A DNA stretch of 64,000 nt from Maribacter sp. GTDB lineage: Bacteria; Bacteroidota; Bacteroidia; Flavobacteriales; Flavobacteriaceae. Position numbers and translations under genes: made by a program. The stretch's first letter is position 1. The number at the start of each line of letters is the position of its first letter. Shown in pieces: positions 18,316 through 27,102 of the stretch. The notes under the pieces are model-generated. The model was not told where the DNA came from. It saw only the letters and a program-made list of their open reading frames with translations, and made no database searches. The DNA is taken from contig DRFI01000023.1 in NCBI GenBank assembly GCA_011050675.1, positions 124,001-188,000 of the forward strand, given 5' to 3'.

Positions 18316-19218
18316 TTATGTGTCTTGTATTATAAGTCCAACGACTTTGCTAATTGGCTCAATAAAAACATATAAAGACCCGCTGCCCCAAAATCTTAAT
18401 TTTTTATTGTATTGCGTAAAATTGTCTTCCTCAGATTTAAGATTTGACTGACTGACCTTAACTGATTCTGAAGTGTTAAACTGACAAACAAATCGCATTA
18501 AATTACCTGTTTTGGGACATTTAGGTATTTCTGGATGTTGAATCCAAAAAGGGACTCCTGATATTCCAGCGTACCAATGTTCAAAATCTAAATCCTCATC
18601 TTCATTAAGATCTTTAATTGATTTAATAGTTAAATTGGTTCGATTGAATTTATGTATTCCTGCTGTGTCCATTTTTCCAAATGGATAATTAATATTTTTG
18701 TAATTTCCAATTAATTTGGGAGATAAAGGTTCACTATAATTTAAAAAAATAAATTCACCTGTGCCTGAAAATATGGGATATGTTATGTAAAGCTCTTCAA
18801 ATGGAAGCCAAGAAAATGGTTCATCTTTTCTAGATATTTTTGCGATAATTTGAAATGGAACTTCAATTAAATTTGATTTAGGAGTTGTAAATTTTGATGT
18901 ACCATCTTCACCAATGAAACTATTTGATTCTTTCTCAGTAGGAATTAAAAAGTTGATTCGATTTCTTTTATTTTTAAAATAGCGAAAACTTTTAGCTGAA
19001 TTAGTAAGTTTAATATTGATATTGTTTAGTTGATCTACATATCTAATTTGAGTAAGATAATCATTGTCATACTTCAATTGTAAACTTGGGCTTTGAGTTT
19101 TTATTTTTGCTGAAAATTCATCTTCAAATATTCCCTGTGTATTTATCAAATTGCGAAATTCATCTTCCGAATCAAGGTTAACTGAACTTTCTGAGATATA
19201 TTGATACTTAGAATTCAT
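18316..19218 (-). CDS. Hypothetical protein with DUF1963/YwqG-like C-terminus
   Basis: A 300-residue soluble protein. The C-terminal third has the feel of the DUF1963 (YwqG) fold: GISGVPFWIQHPEIPKCPKTG, MRFVCQFNT, then a G-S-L-Y-V-F-I-E strand. The N-terminal 200 residues are not recognised. Its stop codon lies 12 nt from a CGTTGTGTAG end motif (18304-18313), and a GTTACGTATAAC motif occurs 27 nt upstream of the ATG. These are similar to the end motifs around the DUF6090 and ATPase genes, so it may be a third cassette. AT-rich codon use. Confidence 0.5.
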   Translation of the reverse strand: MNSKYQYISESSVNLDSEDEFRNLINTQGIFEDEFSAKIKTQSPSLQLKYDNDYLTQIRYVDQLNNINIKLTNSAKSFRYFKNKRNRINFLIPTEKESNSFIGEDGTSKFTTPKSNLIEVPFQIIAKISRKDEPFSWLPFEELYITYPIFSGTGEFIFLNYSEPLSPKLIGNYKNINYPFGKMDTAGIHKFNRTNLTIKSIKDLNEDEDLDFEHWYAGISGVPFWIQHPEIPKCPKTGNLMRFVCQFNTSESVKVSQSNLKSEEDNFTQYNKKLRFWGSGSLYVFIEPISKVVGLIIQDT

Positions 19219-19255
19219 TATAAAAATTGCTGGTAACCCATGAGTTATACGTAAC

Positions 19256-19322
19256 AGGTAAGTAAGAGAACTTTTCCTTTTCGCATACCCGCGAAGCTAA
19301 AGTTTATCACCTTCCCTTACCT
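19256..19322. repeat. 67-bp inverted-repeat element between two cassette-like genes
   Basis: AGGTAAG (19256-19262) and CTTACCT (19316-19322) bound a 67-bp GC-richer segment. It lies in the 245-bp gap between the DUF1963-like gene and the broken DUF6090 gene. Size and terminal dyad resemble a recombination or folded-RNA element. Homology to integron attC is a guess. Confidence 0.4.
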
Positions 19323-19367
19323 AAAAGGTACGTTTGGGTGGGCTTAGTTTTATTTTTCCTGTCCAAA

Positions 19368-19388
19368 GCTAAATACATAAGATTTAGC
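19368..19388. repeat. Hairpin GCTAAAT/ATTTAGC
   Basis: GCTAAAT (19368-19374) and ATTTAGC (19382-19388) form a 7-bp stem with a 7-nt loop. A matching CGCT(G/A)AAT hairpin occurs in the element after the ATPase-DUF4435 gene (54758-54778). In both cases AAAGGTC(T/A)GTG lies about 20-40 nt away on the same side, so the two gaps look like copies of one repeat family. Confidence 0.5.
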
Positions 19389-19451
19389 GACTCTTTAAAT
19401 ATTCACAGACCTTTATTTTTAGCCCTAAAGTCCGGATTATGTTTAGATTTT

Positions 19452-20238
19452 GTTGTGCTTTCGTTATTTTTCTAATTCCCTACCAATTAGTTTCTTTAAA
19501 TTATCTATTTTTTTGAGCATTTCTTCTAACCTTCCCATCGCTTCTTGTTGAGATAAGGATTTCCAACGATGAATTCCTTCCTAAATTAAAATCAACTCTC
19601 GTAAATTATTATCAATGTTTAAAAATTTCTTCAATTTCGGTTGTTGTTCTAGTCTTTGTGGGAGCGTCGTTGATCCTAATAAACGGCTTAAATTTTAAGT
19701 AATATTGTTCTGTCCGTCGTTTGTGTCTTCAAAACGACTTATGGTAAGATTTTGAAGTCGTCTTAGGTCCATTAATTTATTTCTTATGTTCGATGGAATT
19801 AATCCAATATCACCACTATTCTGAAGTGATTCTATTGTATTTGTGTTGAATGTTAAAGGTGTAGAGATGAATGAAAGTTTAGAAATTTGTTCATACGCTA
19901 CAAGAGGTGTTAGCTTTTCTTTATCATAAGAGCTAGTGTAATCTTCATATTCTTTTAAGTGATTGTTAAATTCATGAATGGAATTTTCAACAGATAAAAT
20001 ATCATTATTCAAGTCGTCTAATAATTGTACATAATAAACTTGTGTCTTTGTAACTAATTTTTTGTTTTCGTTCCAATTATTAATTTGCAGGGCAATCAAA
20101 ATTCCAATAACTACCAGTATTATTTCACCAATTGCATATTTTATATACTTTCCTGTTTTATTTTTATCAAAAAGGTCGTAACGTATTCTACGAAAGAATT
20201 TTATCATTGTTTAGTGGTTTGTCATAATGAAGCACAAC
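19452..20238. mobile_element. Cassette-like unit bounded by 9-bp inverted repeats (DUF6090 gene)
   Basis: GTTGTGCTT at 19452-19460 and its perfect reverse complement at 20230-20238 bracket exactly one gene, the broken DUF6090 ORF. The core GTTGTGC is shared with the ends of the ATPase-DUF4435 unit. No transposase is present, so mobility would have to be in trans. The cassette idea rests on these shared ends and on gene orientation. Confidence 0.45.
19464..20207 (-). pseudogene. DUF6090 family membrane protein, interrupted by two in-frame stops
   Basis: The intact N-terminal 170 residues have the DUF6090 start: basic FFRRIRYDLF, then KYIKYAIGEIILVVIGILIALQINNWNE with a membrane helix at about 25-45. 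Translation ends at a TAA (19695-19697). In the same frame without any shift the coding pattern continues for 37 codons (SRLLGSTTLPQRLEQQPKLKK) to a TAG (19581-19583), then 38 more codons (WKSLSQQEAMGRLEEMLKK) to a TAA (19464-19466). The full 245 coding codons match the usual family length of roughly 240-250. So this is a pseudogene by nonsense mutation, or less likely a readthrough gene. Confidence 0.82.
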
Positions 20239-20351
20239 GTACGGATATATATACAATTACACATATCCCCATTTTAAAAGTAATATAATTTAGAAGTATT
20301 ATAGAATTTACCTTTTAACATTTACAAACAACTAATTTTAAAATGTAATTG

Positions 20352-21161
20352 TTACCACCAAACCACAAAAAACTTCTCAAACGGCATATCGTTTTTCTTC
20401 ATCCACACTAATGGCGATTTTTGTTTAGCTAGTTGTAGTTCAATATCTAATAGTGCATCGGTATATGAAATCCATTCTATATTTACTTCTGGGTTTAGTG
20501 CCCATTCTTTTTTTGTTGGAATATAAAATTGGTAGTTTCTAAAAGCATCCGTTGTAAAGTTCTTTAACCGTAACCAATAGCCAACAATACAATTCTTGTT
20601 TAATGGACTTAGATGTAAAGCTTCTAAGTTGTAAGGTTTAAAGAGTTGCGCCTTAAAACAAGTTTGATGTACCAATTTAGAAGCATCTATATTTAAACTG
20701 GATAATGCAGCTGTACCAGCTTCTGAATGTAATAATGCAAATTGCTTGTTCTTTATTTTCTCCATTTTCATAAAGAATGCATCACTTTTATTGGGTCCTA
20801 TTAACTGGTGTAAAGGCTCCGATATGTCTGGATTTATGATATAAAATTTATAGGTCAATTCTACATGTATAATCTGTTTGGTAGCAGCATCCTTAAGTAT
20901 AAAATCTATTTCCCCTAAGGTTTGTTTTCCTTCTCGTATGGGTAAATTATACACCAGTACATCAAATTGAGAGGAATGCTCTAACAACTGTTTACAGATA
21001 GATTCCATCTGGTGCCCTAATCTTAAATTATCGGGTATTGGAGTAGGAGAGAAATTTACCAAATCTACCACTGGAAAATTAAACTGTTCTATTCCAAACT
21101 GTTCATTATTCCATATCGACGGAGTATTTAAAAAACTTTGAAACTGCTTAATCAATGTCAA
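20352..21161 (-). CDS. DUF1853 family protein
   Basis: A 269-residue soluble protein. The diagnostic DUF1853 features are the LGEIDFILKD...HVELTYKFYI segment at about residues 105-135, an acidic/Lys pattern reminiscent of PD-(D/E)xK nuclease-like folds, and the downstream GPNKSDAFFMKMEKIKNKQF and WLRLKNF stretches. No enzymatic activity is established for the family. Stand-alone gene next to a 341-bp spacer. Confidence 0.8.
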   Translation of the reverse strand: MTLIKQFQSFLNTPSIWNNEQFGIEQFNFPVVDLVNFSPTPIPDNLRLGHQMESICKQLLEHSSQFDVLVYNLPIREGKQTLGEIDFILKDAATKQIIHVELTYKFYIINPDISEPLHQLIGPNKSDAFFMKMEKIKNKQFALLHSEAGTAALSSLNIDASKLVHQTCFKAQLFKPYNLEALHLSPLNKNCIVGYWLRLKNFTTDAFRNYQFYIPTKKEWALNPEVNIEWISYTDALLDIELQLAKQKSPLVWMKKNDMPFEKFFVVWW

Positions 21162-21502
21162 TTTTTCGTTGATTTTATTGCTTTTGCTCGAAGTTACTTT
21201 TAATTATTTGATTTCCATTTATACAGTAACTGAGTTTAATTTACCGCCTACGTCATTGCAAGCAATATCCAGCGGCGTGCTACTTAAGTAAAAGAAGCTA
21301 CCAAAATGATTTGGACATTGAAAAGGTTCCTCTATTCATATTTCTCAAGCCTTGAAATCTGCTTGAACAGACAATTTCGCATCAATCTGTAATGGTTTAC
21401 CCGTATTTATCGACTAATAACGGCAATGCAATAGATTAAACAACAACGTTAACATTTCTTAAATAGCAGGGGCATCCAGCCTAAAAGTGTTAATTTTATA
21501 CT
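21162..21502. other. 341-bp intergenic spacer, no gene seen
   Basis: Neither strand has a convincing small ORF. The segment around 21252-21285 (ACGTCATTGCAAGC) could be a decayed copy of a GTCATTGC-type intergenic repeat, and ACAACGTT occurs near 21442, but nothing is strong enough to call. It presumably holds the promoters of the divergent DUF1853 and VWA genes. Confidence 0.4.
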
Positions 21503-22654
21503 ATGGCTATGAATGAAAGAAAAGGATTCCGCTTTGAAACTTACGAAGCACCCGAACAATCGATTTTTGACAAGCTATTTGATATTTTTCAAGAGCTTAT
21601 TACACATACATCAGGGGATTTTGACGAGGCTATAGATTGGTTACGCGAATTGGACAAGGAATATGAATTAACCACTGACGAGTATACCATAGAAGACTTT
21701 ATAGAAGATTTAAAGGCTAAAGGGTATATACGAGAAGAGTTTAAAGATGGTGGTGGTGACGGACAAGAAGGTGAAGAAGGTTCTGGTGGTGGAGATATTT
21801 CCATTACTGCAAAAATGGAACGTATTATTCGCCAGCGTGCGCTAGACCAAATATTCGGGAAGTTAAAACGTAGTGGTGCCGGTAATCATAAAACAGGTAA
21901 ATCTGGACAAGGAGATGAACATACCGGAGATTTAAGGGAATATAGATATGGAGATGGTCTAGAAAATATATCTATGACCGAGAGTCTTAAAAATGCCCAA
22001 ATTAATCATGGTATGGGTAGTTTTCAACTAAGCGAAGATGATCTTGTTGTAGAGGATACGCAGCATAAAGCGCAAATGAGTACAATTCTAATGATAGACA
22101 TTAGCCATAGTATGATTTTGTATGGCGAAGATCGTATAACACCAGCAAAGAAAGTGGCGATGGCACTAGCAGAATTAATTACGACTAGATACCCAAAGGA
22201 TACCTTAGATATTTTGGTTTTTGGTAATGATGCCTGGCCAATACCTATTAAGGACCTCCCTTATTTAAAAGTAGGACCTTACCATACCAATACCGTGGCC
22301 GGTTTACAATTAGCTATGGATATGTTGCGTAGAAAGCGAAATACCAATAAACAGATATTTATGATTACCGATGGTAAGCCAAGTTGCTTACGCATGCCAG
22401 ATGGTACGTATTATAAGAATAGTGTTGGTTTAGATGATTTTATTGTGGAGAAGTGCTATAACATGGCACGGCAGGCACGTAAGTTACATATACCAATTAC
22501 TACCTTTATGATTGCCCAAGACCCGTATTTAATGCAGTTTATTCGCCATTTTACAGAAGCGAACAAAGGCAAAGCATTTTTTACCGGATTAAAAGGGTTG
22601 GGTGAAATGATATTTGAAGATTACGAAGCGAACAGAAAAAAAAGATTGAAATAA
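21503..22654 (+). CDS. VWA-domain protein (partner of MoxR/chelatase-like ATPase)
   Basis: A 383-residue protein: acidic N-terminal helical region (1-85), Gly-rich linker (about 85-98), a middle segment with GDGLENISMTESLKNA, and a von Willebrand A domain (about 190-383) with the MIDAS motif DISHS and the later MITDGKP. It resembles the VWA subunit of bacterial Mg-chelatase-like ATPase pairs. It is followed by a small Coa1-like gene and the cognate AAA ATPase in one operon, so it probably acts as the adaptor of a cytoplasmic remodelling complex. Confidence 0.85.
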   Translation: MAMNERKGFRFETYEAPEQSIFDKLFDIFQELITHTSGDFDEAIDWLRELDKEYELTTDEYTIEDFIEDLKAKGYIREEFKDGGGDGQEGEEGSGGGDISITAKMERIIRQRALDQIFGKLKRSGAGNHKTGKSGQGDEHTGDLREYRYGDGLENISMTESLKNAQINHGMGSFQLSEDDLVVEDTQHKAQMSTILMIDISHSMILYGEDRITPAKKVAMALAELITTRYPKDTLDILVFGNDAWPIPIKDLPYLKVGPYHTNTVAGLQLAMDMLRRKRNTNKQIFMITDGKPSCLRMPDGTYYKNSVGLDDFIVEKCYNMARQARKLHIPITTFMIAQDPYLMQFIRHFTEANKGKAFFTGLKGLGEMIFEDYEANRKKRLK

Positions 22655-22663
22655 GAACGGAGA

Positions 22664-23110
22664 ATGAAATCTTATAAAAGACCATGGTATAAGTTAAAAA
22701 GGACATGGATAATACTATTCTTTTTAGTTTTTATGGGTTTATTTATTTCAACATTGCCACCAGAATTGTCTCGGAATATCAGTTATTTAACAAAGGCATA
22801 TTCCGAACCTGAAATATGCGAAGGTGCTTTATCAATTGCAAAAACAGACCCAACAGTTTTGAAATTGCTTGGTAATTTAGAACCTTTAGGTTCTTTAGAT
22901 ATGTTAAATGGTTCTGTAGGTTATTCACAAAGCGGTGATTCTGTTAGAATTACTATCGATGTTAAGGGAGATAAACACATAGAAAATATCCGTTCAAAAA
23001 TGGATGTTTTGGCTGAAAAAATAAATGATAAATGGGAATATATTTCCATAAATATTCGAATTAAGAAACCGGAAGAGTTAAAGCAAACGATTCCTATTTT
23101 AAAGAAATAA
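22664..23110 (+). CDS. Coa1/Tim21-like single-pass membrane protein
   Basis: A 148-residue protein with one N-terminal membrane helix (about 14-32, WIILFFLVFMGLFISTL). Its outer domain pattern, ALSIAKTDPTVLKLLGNLEP...GSVGYSQSGDSVRITIDVKGDKH, matches the cytochrome-oxidase-assembly-factor-1 (Coa1) family. Nine nt after the VWA gene and 14 nt before the ATPase, it splits a pair that is normally adjacent. A function in that complex or as a membrane anchor is inference. Confidence 0.65.
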   Translation: MKSYKRPWYKLKRTWIILFFLVFMGLFISTLPPELSRNISYLTKAYSEPEICEGALSIAKTDPTVLKLLGNLEPLGSLDMLNGSVGYSQSGDSVRITIDVKGDKHIENIRSKMDVLAEKINDKWEYISINIRIKKPEELKQTIPILKK

Positions 23111-23124
23111 TAGTAACAATACAT

Positions 23125-24594
23125 ATGAAATTAGACTATAAAAACATACATACACTAAGGGAGTTAAAAGCTGCCGGTTACCAAACAAAAAGTGTGAAAG
23201 ATGAGTTGCGAGACAACCTTATCGAAAAAATAAAAAAAGGAGAAGATACTTTTCCAGGTGTTTGGGGTTATGAGGATTCTGTTATTCCAGAATTGGAACG
23301 CGCCATTCTTTCTCGCCATAACATAAATTTATTAGGACTTCGTGGTCAGGCAAAAACACGTTTAGCGCATTTAATGGTGAATCTGTTAGATGAGTATATT
23401 CCGGTAGTAGAAGGTTCTGAAATCAATGACGACCCTATGAAACCTATGTCTAGATATGCCATGGAGCTTATCAAAGAAAAAGGGGACGATACTGCAATAA
23501 CTTGGATGCATAAAGAGGAACGTTTTGCTGAAAAATTAGCAACGCCAGATGTTACCGTAGCCGATTTAATTGGTGATGTAGATCCTATAAAAGCGGCTAA
23601 CCTTAAGTTATCGTACGCAGATGATAGAGTGATACATTTTGGAATGATACCACGTGCTAACCGTTGTATTTTTGTAATTAACGAATTACCAGATTTACAG
23701 GCTCGAATTCAAGTATCATTGTTCAATATTTTGGAGGAAGGTGATATTCAAATCCGTGGTTTTAAATTACGATTGCCTTTAGATATACAATTCGTATTTA
23801 CTGCAAACCCAGAAGATTATACCAATAGAGGTAGTATCGTTACTCCGCTAAAAGATAGAATTGGGTCTCAGATATTAACACATTATCCTGATGATGTTGA
23901 AACTGCGAGAAAAATTACGGAGCAAGAAGCTAAACTAGATTCTAGACAAACCGATGCAGTGTATGTACCAGACTTGGCTAAAGATTTGCTTGAGCAGATT
24001 ATATTTGAAGCTAGGGAAAGTGAATATGTAGATGCAAAAAGTGGTGTTAGTGCCCGTACAAGCATTACCGCTTTTGAAAACTTGTTAAGTACAGCAGAGC
24101 GTAGATCATTATTAAATGGTGGTGATCATACTATGGTACGATTAAGTGATTTTCTTGGTATTATACCTTCTATCACTGGTAAAATTGAGTTAGTATACGA
24201 AGGAGAGCAGGAGGGAGCCGATGGAGTGGCAGCTATTTTGATAGATGACGCTGTTAAATCGTTATTCCCAAACTACTTCCCTACAATCAATAAACTAGAA
24301 CGGAAAGATGAAGAAACCGTTTATGATGAATTGTTGCATTGGTTTTTTCAAGGTGAAGGTTTTGAATTGATGGACGATTTTACTGACGAAGAATACAAGC
24401 GTGCTTTAGATAGTATACCAGCGTTAAACCAATTAATGAAAGAACATCAACCCGATTATGAAGTAAAAGATGCTTACTTCTTAAAAGAGCTTCTTTTGTG
24501 GGGATTGGTTTCTTACAAGAAATTGAATAAACAGCGATTTACCGACGGGTTTGAATTTAAAGACCTTTATAGCAGTTTCTTAAAAGATATATAA
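23125..24594 (+). CDS. MoxR/magnesium-chelatase-like AAA ATPase
   Basis: A 489-residue AAA+ protein of the ChlI/MoxR type. Walker A is in LLGLRGQAKTRLAH (about 70-83). Walker B is CIFVINELPDL (about 185), where ELPD replaces the usual DE-x-x. Sensor 1 is in FVFTANPEDYTNRGS, and the arginine-rich lid has SGVSARTSITAFENLL. It works with the upstream VWA protein in an ATP-driven remodelling complex of unknown client. Last gene of the operon, followed by a strong terminator. Confidence 0.88.
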   Translation: MKLDYKNIHTLRELKAAGYQTKSVKDELRDNLIEKIKKGEDTFPGVWGYEDSVIPELERAILSRHNINLLGLRGQAKTRLAHLMVNLLDEYIPVVEGSEINDDPMKPMSRYAMELIKEKGDDTAITWMHKEERFAEKLATPDVTVADLIGDVDPIKAANLKLSYADDRVIHFGMIPRANRCIFVINELPDLQARIQVSLFNILEEGDIQIRGFKLRLPLDIQFVFTANPEDYTNRGSIVTPLKDRIGSQILTHYPDDVETARKITEQEAKLDSRQTDAVYVPDLAKDLLEQIIFEARESEYVDAKSGVSARTSITAFENLLSTAERRSLLNGGDHTMVRLSDFLGIIPSITGKIELVYEGEQEGADGVAAILIDDAVKSLFPNYFPTINKLERKDEETVYDELLHWFFQGEGFELMDDFTDEEYKRALDSIPALNQLMKEHQPDYEVKDAYFLKELLLWGLVSYKKLNKQRFTDGFEFKDLYSSFLKDI

Positions 24595-24600
24595 TTCTAA

Positions 24601-24634
24601 AAAAGCCCTATCCAATTTGGATGGGGCTTTTTTC
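24601..24634 (+). terminator. Intrinsic terminator after MoxR-like gene
   Basis: AAAAGCCCTATCCA (24601-24614) pairs with TGGATGGGGCTTTT (24618-24631) around a 3-nt loop (one U-G pair), followed by more T residues. It lies 6 nt after the stop and 22 nt before the convergent kinase gene. Confidence 0.88.
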
Positions 24635-24655
24635 TTCTTCATAGCAAAATTATAA

Positions 24656-26152
24656 TTACTGTAATTGATAAGCAGGTAGTTTAAAAATGAAAGAACTTCC
24701 TTCATACGGTTTACTCAAGACTACAATAGTAGTGTCATGTAAATCCATAATCTTCTTAACAATAGCTAAACCAAGTCCTAATCCTTGTTTTTTGGTGGTG
24801 CTATCCACTTGTTTATATCTATCAAAAATAAATGGTTGATCGCTTACAGGTATACCATTACCAGTGTCGGTAATATTTATTTCTATTTGTTTGCCCATTT
24901 TTATAAGGCTCAACGTTACCTTTCCTTTAGGTTCTGTATACTTTATTGCATTTTCAATTAAATTTTGTAAAGCTCTTTCAACTAATCCTATATCAGCATA
25001 AACCATGTAATTTTCTTCGGGGTTATCTAGTTTTAGCTGTATCTGCTTTTGCTCTGCTAAGATTTTGAATTTAGCAATAAGATCATGAGAAAGCTCCGTA
25101 ATTGAAAAAGGCTCTTTAATTGGCGTTACCTGTTCTGCTTCTAATTTAGAATACTCGAATAATTGATTAATTAGGCTAGATAACTTATCTATATTGTCAT
25201 GGGTAATCTGTAAGTATTCTTCTTTTTGATTTTCGGTTAGCGTGTCTTTTTTTATTTGAAGGGTTTCTATGTAGCCCTTTAAAACAGCTAACGGTGTTCT
25301 AAGATCGTGAGATACATTGGCTATTAATTCTCTACGCAGATTGTCTACAGATTTCATCTTATCCATATTCTCTACAATAGTATCTGCCATCTTATTAAAA
25401 GATAAAGCAACCACTTCTATGTCCGATTCTTCTGGATTCTCTATTCTAATATCAAGATCACCTTCTTGAAATTTACGTACGGTCTGTGTAATCAATCTAA
25501 GGTTTTTAGTCAAGAACCAAATACTTAGTATACCTATAAGTGCCGCAAATAGCATAGTTAGCACCATTGCGCCAATACTTAATTTGGTGAAATAGGAACC
25601 AAAAAGGCTATCACTAATGAGTTCTAATTGTTTACCGGCAACAATGATATAAATATACCCTTCATGACCATCTATGGTAAAAGGAGCTGCTGAGAATATG
25701 TTTTGCTTTTCTGGGTTCAATGGGTCGTCACCTAAAACAAATTCTTCTCCACCTGTGTCAATGAATTTTTCTATTGGTGCTAAAGCCACAGATTTTAAAG
25801 GTTCGTTTTCTTTATGCTTTAATACGACTGAGTAAAGTATGTCTCCCGACTTATTTAATAAGTAAACTTCAATGCCACGGTTAACGGCCATCATATCGTG
25901 CATTAAGTCACCAAAGAGTTCTTTGTTGACACTACCATCTTCTAAAAATGGAGCTGCATTTTCAAATTTCTCTTGAATTACATGACTGGCAACATCAGCA
26001 TTCATACGCTGCGTTATTGCTTGGTTATAGTTTAACGTAAGATATCCTGTTATAAAAATATATGACGCTCCCATTAAAATTATAAGGAAGGCAAAAGCTA
26101 TCCACAATTTTTTAATGAGCTTAGGTGTAAGCGTTTTTTCCTTTTTCATCAT
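24656..26152 (-). CDS. Two-component sensor histidine kinase (HAMP)
   Basis: A 498-residue membrane kinase: TM1 at about 14-34, a periplasmic sensor of about 150 residues (NRGIEVYLLNKSGDILYS; a dCache/sCache-like pattern), TM2 at about 190-215, HAMP (about 215-268), HisKA with the phospho-acceptor His in ANVSHDLRTPLAVLKGY, and HATPase_c with N box NLIENAIKYTEP, DTGNGIP and GLGLGLAIVKK. It overlaps its response regulator by 4 nt, downstream of it. The signal is unknown. Confidence 0.93.
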   Translation of the reverse strand: MMKKEKTLTPKLIKKLWIAFAFLIILMGASYIFITGYLTLNYNQAITQRMNADVASHVIQEKFENAAPFLEDGSVNKELFGDLMHDMMAVNRGIEVYLLNKSGDILYSVVLKHKENEPLKSVALAPIEKFIDTGGEEFVLGDDPLNPEKQNIFSAAPFTIDGHEGYIYIIVAGKQLELISDSLFGSYFTKLSIGAMVLTMLFAALIGILSIWFLTKNLRLITQTVRKFQEGDLDIRIENPEESDIEVVALSFNKMADTIVENMDKMKSVDNLRRELIANVSHDLRTPLAVLKGYIETLQIKKDTLTENQKEEYLQITHDNIDKLSSLINQLFEYSKLEAEQVTPIKEPFSITELSHDLIAKFKILAEQKQIQLKLDNPEENYMVYADIGLVERALQNLIENAIKYTEPKGKVTLSLIKMGKQIEINITDTGNGIPVSDQPFIFDRYKQVDSTTKKQGLGLGLAIVKKIMDLHDTTIVVLSKPYEGSSFIFKLPAYQLQ

Positions 26153-26847
26153 ACTATTATCTCTTCATTAAACTTATAACCAACACCCCAGGTTGTTAAT
26201 ATATAATTAGGATTTGCCATGTCAGATTCAATTTTAGCACGCAATCTATTGATGTGAGAGTTTACCGTATGCTCGTATCCTTCAAAATTATATCCCCAAA
26301 TAATATTAAGTAGTTCTGTTCTAGTATAATTTCTACCAGGGTTAGACGCCATTAACACCAATAGTTCAAATTCTTTAGGAGACAACTCTATTTTATAATC
26401 GCCCAGAACTACTTTTCTTTTATCTATATCAATTGATAACCCTTCAGCAAAAATGATTGAAGTACCTTCTTGCTTTTTACTAGGTTCATAGGTTCGCCTT
26501 AGCACCGCTTTAATTCTAGCTAAAAGTTCTCTTATACTAAAAGGTTTGGTCATGTAATCATCAGCACCAATCTCAAGTCCTAAAACTCTATCTATCTCTT
26601 CAGATTTTGCAGTTAGCATTATAACGGGTGTATTTTTGGTAGCTCGTAATTTTCTACAAACTTCTACACCGTCTAAACCTGGTAGAGTTAGGTCTAATAG
26701 TATAAGGTCATAATCGTTTTCAAGAGCTAATTTTAATCCTTCAACACCATCCATCGCCATTGTAGTTTCATAACTAACATCAGATAGATGCAGTTCTAGT
26801 AGCTTAATGATTTCGGGATCATCTTCAATAATAAGTATACGTTTCAT
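26149..26847 (-). CDS. OmpR/PhoB-family response regulator
   Basis: A 232-residue regulator from the ATG at 26847; an upstream TTG at 26853 is also in frame but gives no extra conserved residues. The receiver domain (1-120) has acidic residues D9/D10, phospho-acceptor D52 (LILLDLTLPG), and T and K in MLTAKSEE and YMTKPFS. The winged-helix DNA-binding domain (about 130-230) has LSPKEFELLVLMASNPGRNYTRTELL and VNSHINRLRAKIE. Its gene precedes the kinase. Divergent from the spondin-domain gene, whose upstream direct repeats may be its sites. Confidence 0.95.
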   Translation of the reverse strand: MKRILIIEDDPEIIKLLELHLSDVSYETTMAMDGVEGLKLALENDYDLILLDLTLPGLDGVEVCRKLRATKNTPVIMLTAKSEEIDRVLGLEIGADDYMTKPFSIRELLARIKAVLRRTYEPSKKQEGTSIIFAEGLSIDIDKRKVVLGDYKIELSPKEFELLVLMASNPGRNYTRTELLNIIWGYNFEGYEHTVNSHINRLRAKIESDMANPNYILTTWGVGYKFNEEIIV

Positions 26848-26961
26848 AATCAAGTACGAATAAAGAAAAAAAGTATCACAGAAGAATCACAAGGAGATAT
26901 AAATGGTGAAATACCTAGTGTAGCTACCGTTTAATAACATATTTACGATTTAAAATCTTTT

Positions 26962-27039
26962 AAACAAACCATTTTTGTCATAAAACTCTTTTGATTGAGG
27001 TACAAACTCTTTTGATTGTGATAAAAACTTGACCTTTTT
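26962..27039. promoter_or_regulatory. 21-bp-spaced direct repeats upstream of the spondin gene
   Basis: The 15-mer AAACTCTTTTGATTG occurs perfectly at 26983-26997 and 27004-27018, a 21-bp period (two helical turns). Its AAAC start also occurs at 26962 and 27025, exactly one period before and after, with degenerate tails. The array lies between the divergent response-regulator gene and the spondin gene, 64 bp from the latter's ATG. Such phased tandem sites are typical of OmpR-family binding. Which regulator binds is inference. Confidence 0.6.
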
Positions 27040-27102
27040 GTGACCCTTTTGTTATATCCATTCCGTTATTTTGAAGTAAAAGAAATTAAACATTTTACGA
27101 TT

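Noticed and set aside
19695-20207. Calling the 170-aa ORF a complete gene
   Set aside because: Coding pattern and family length continue in frame beyond the stop, so it is a broken DUF6090 gene.
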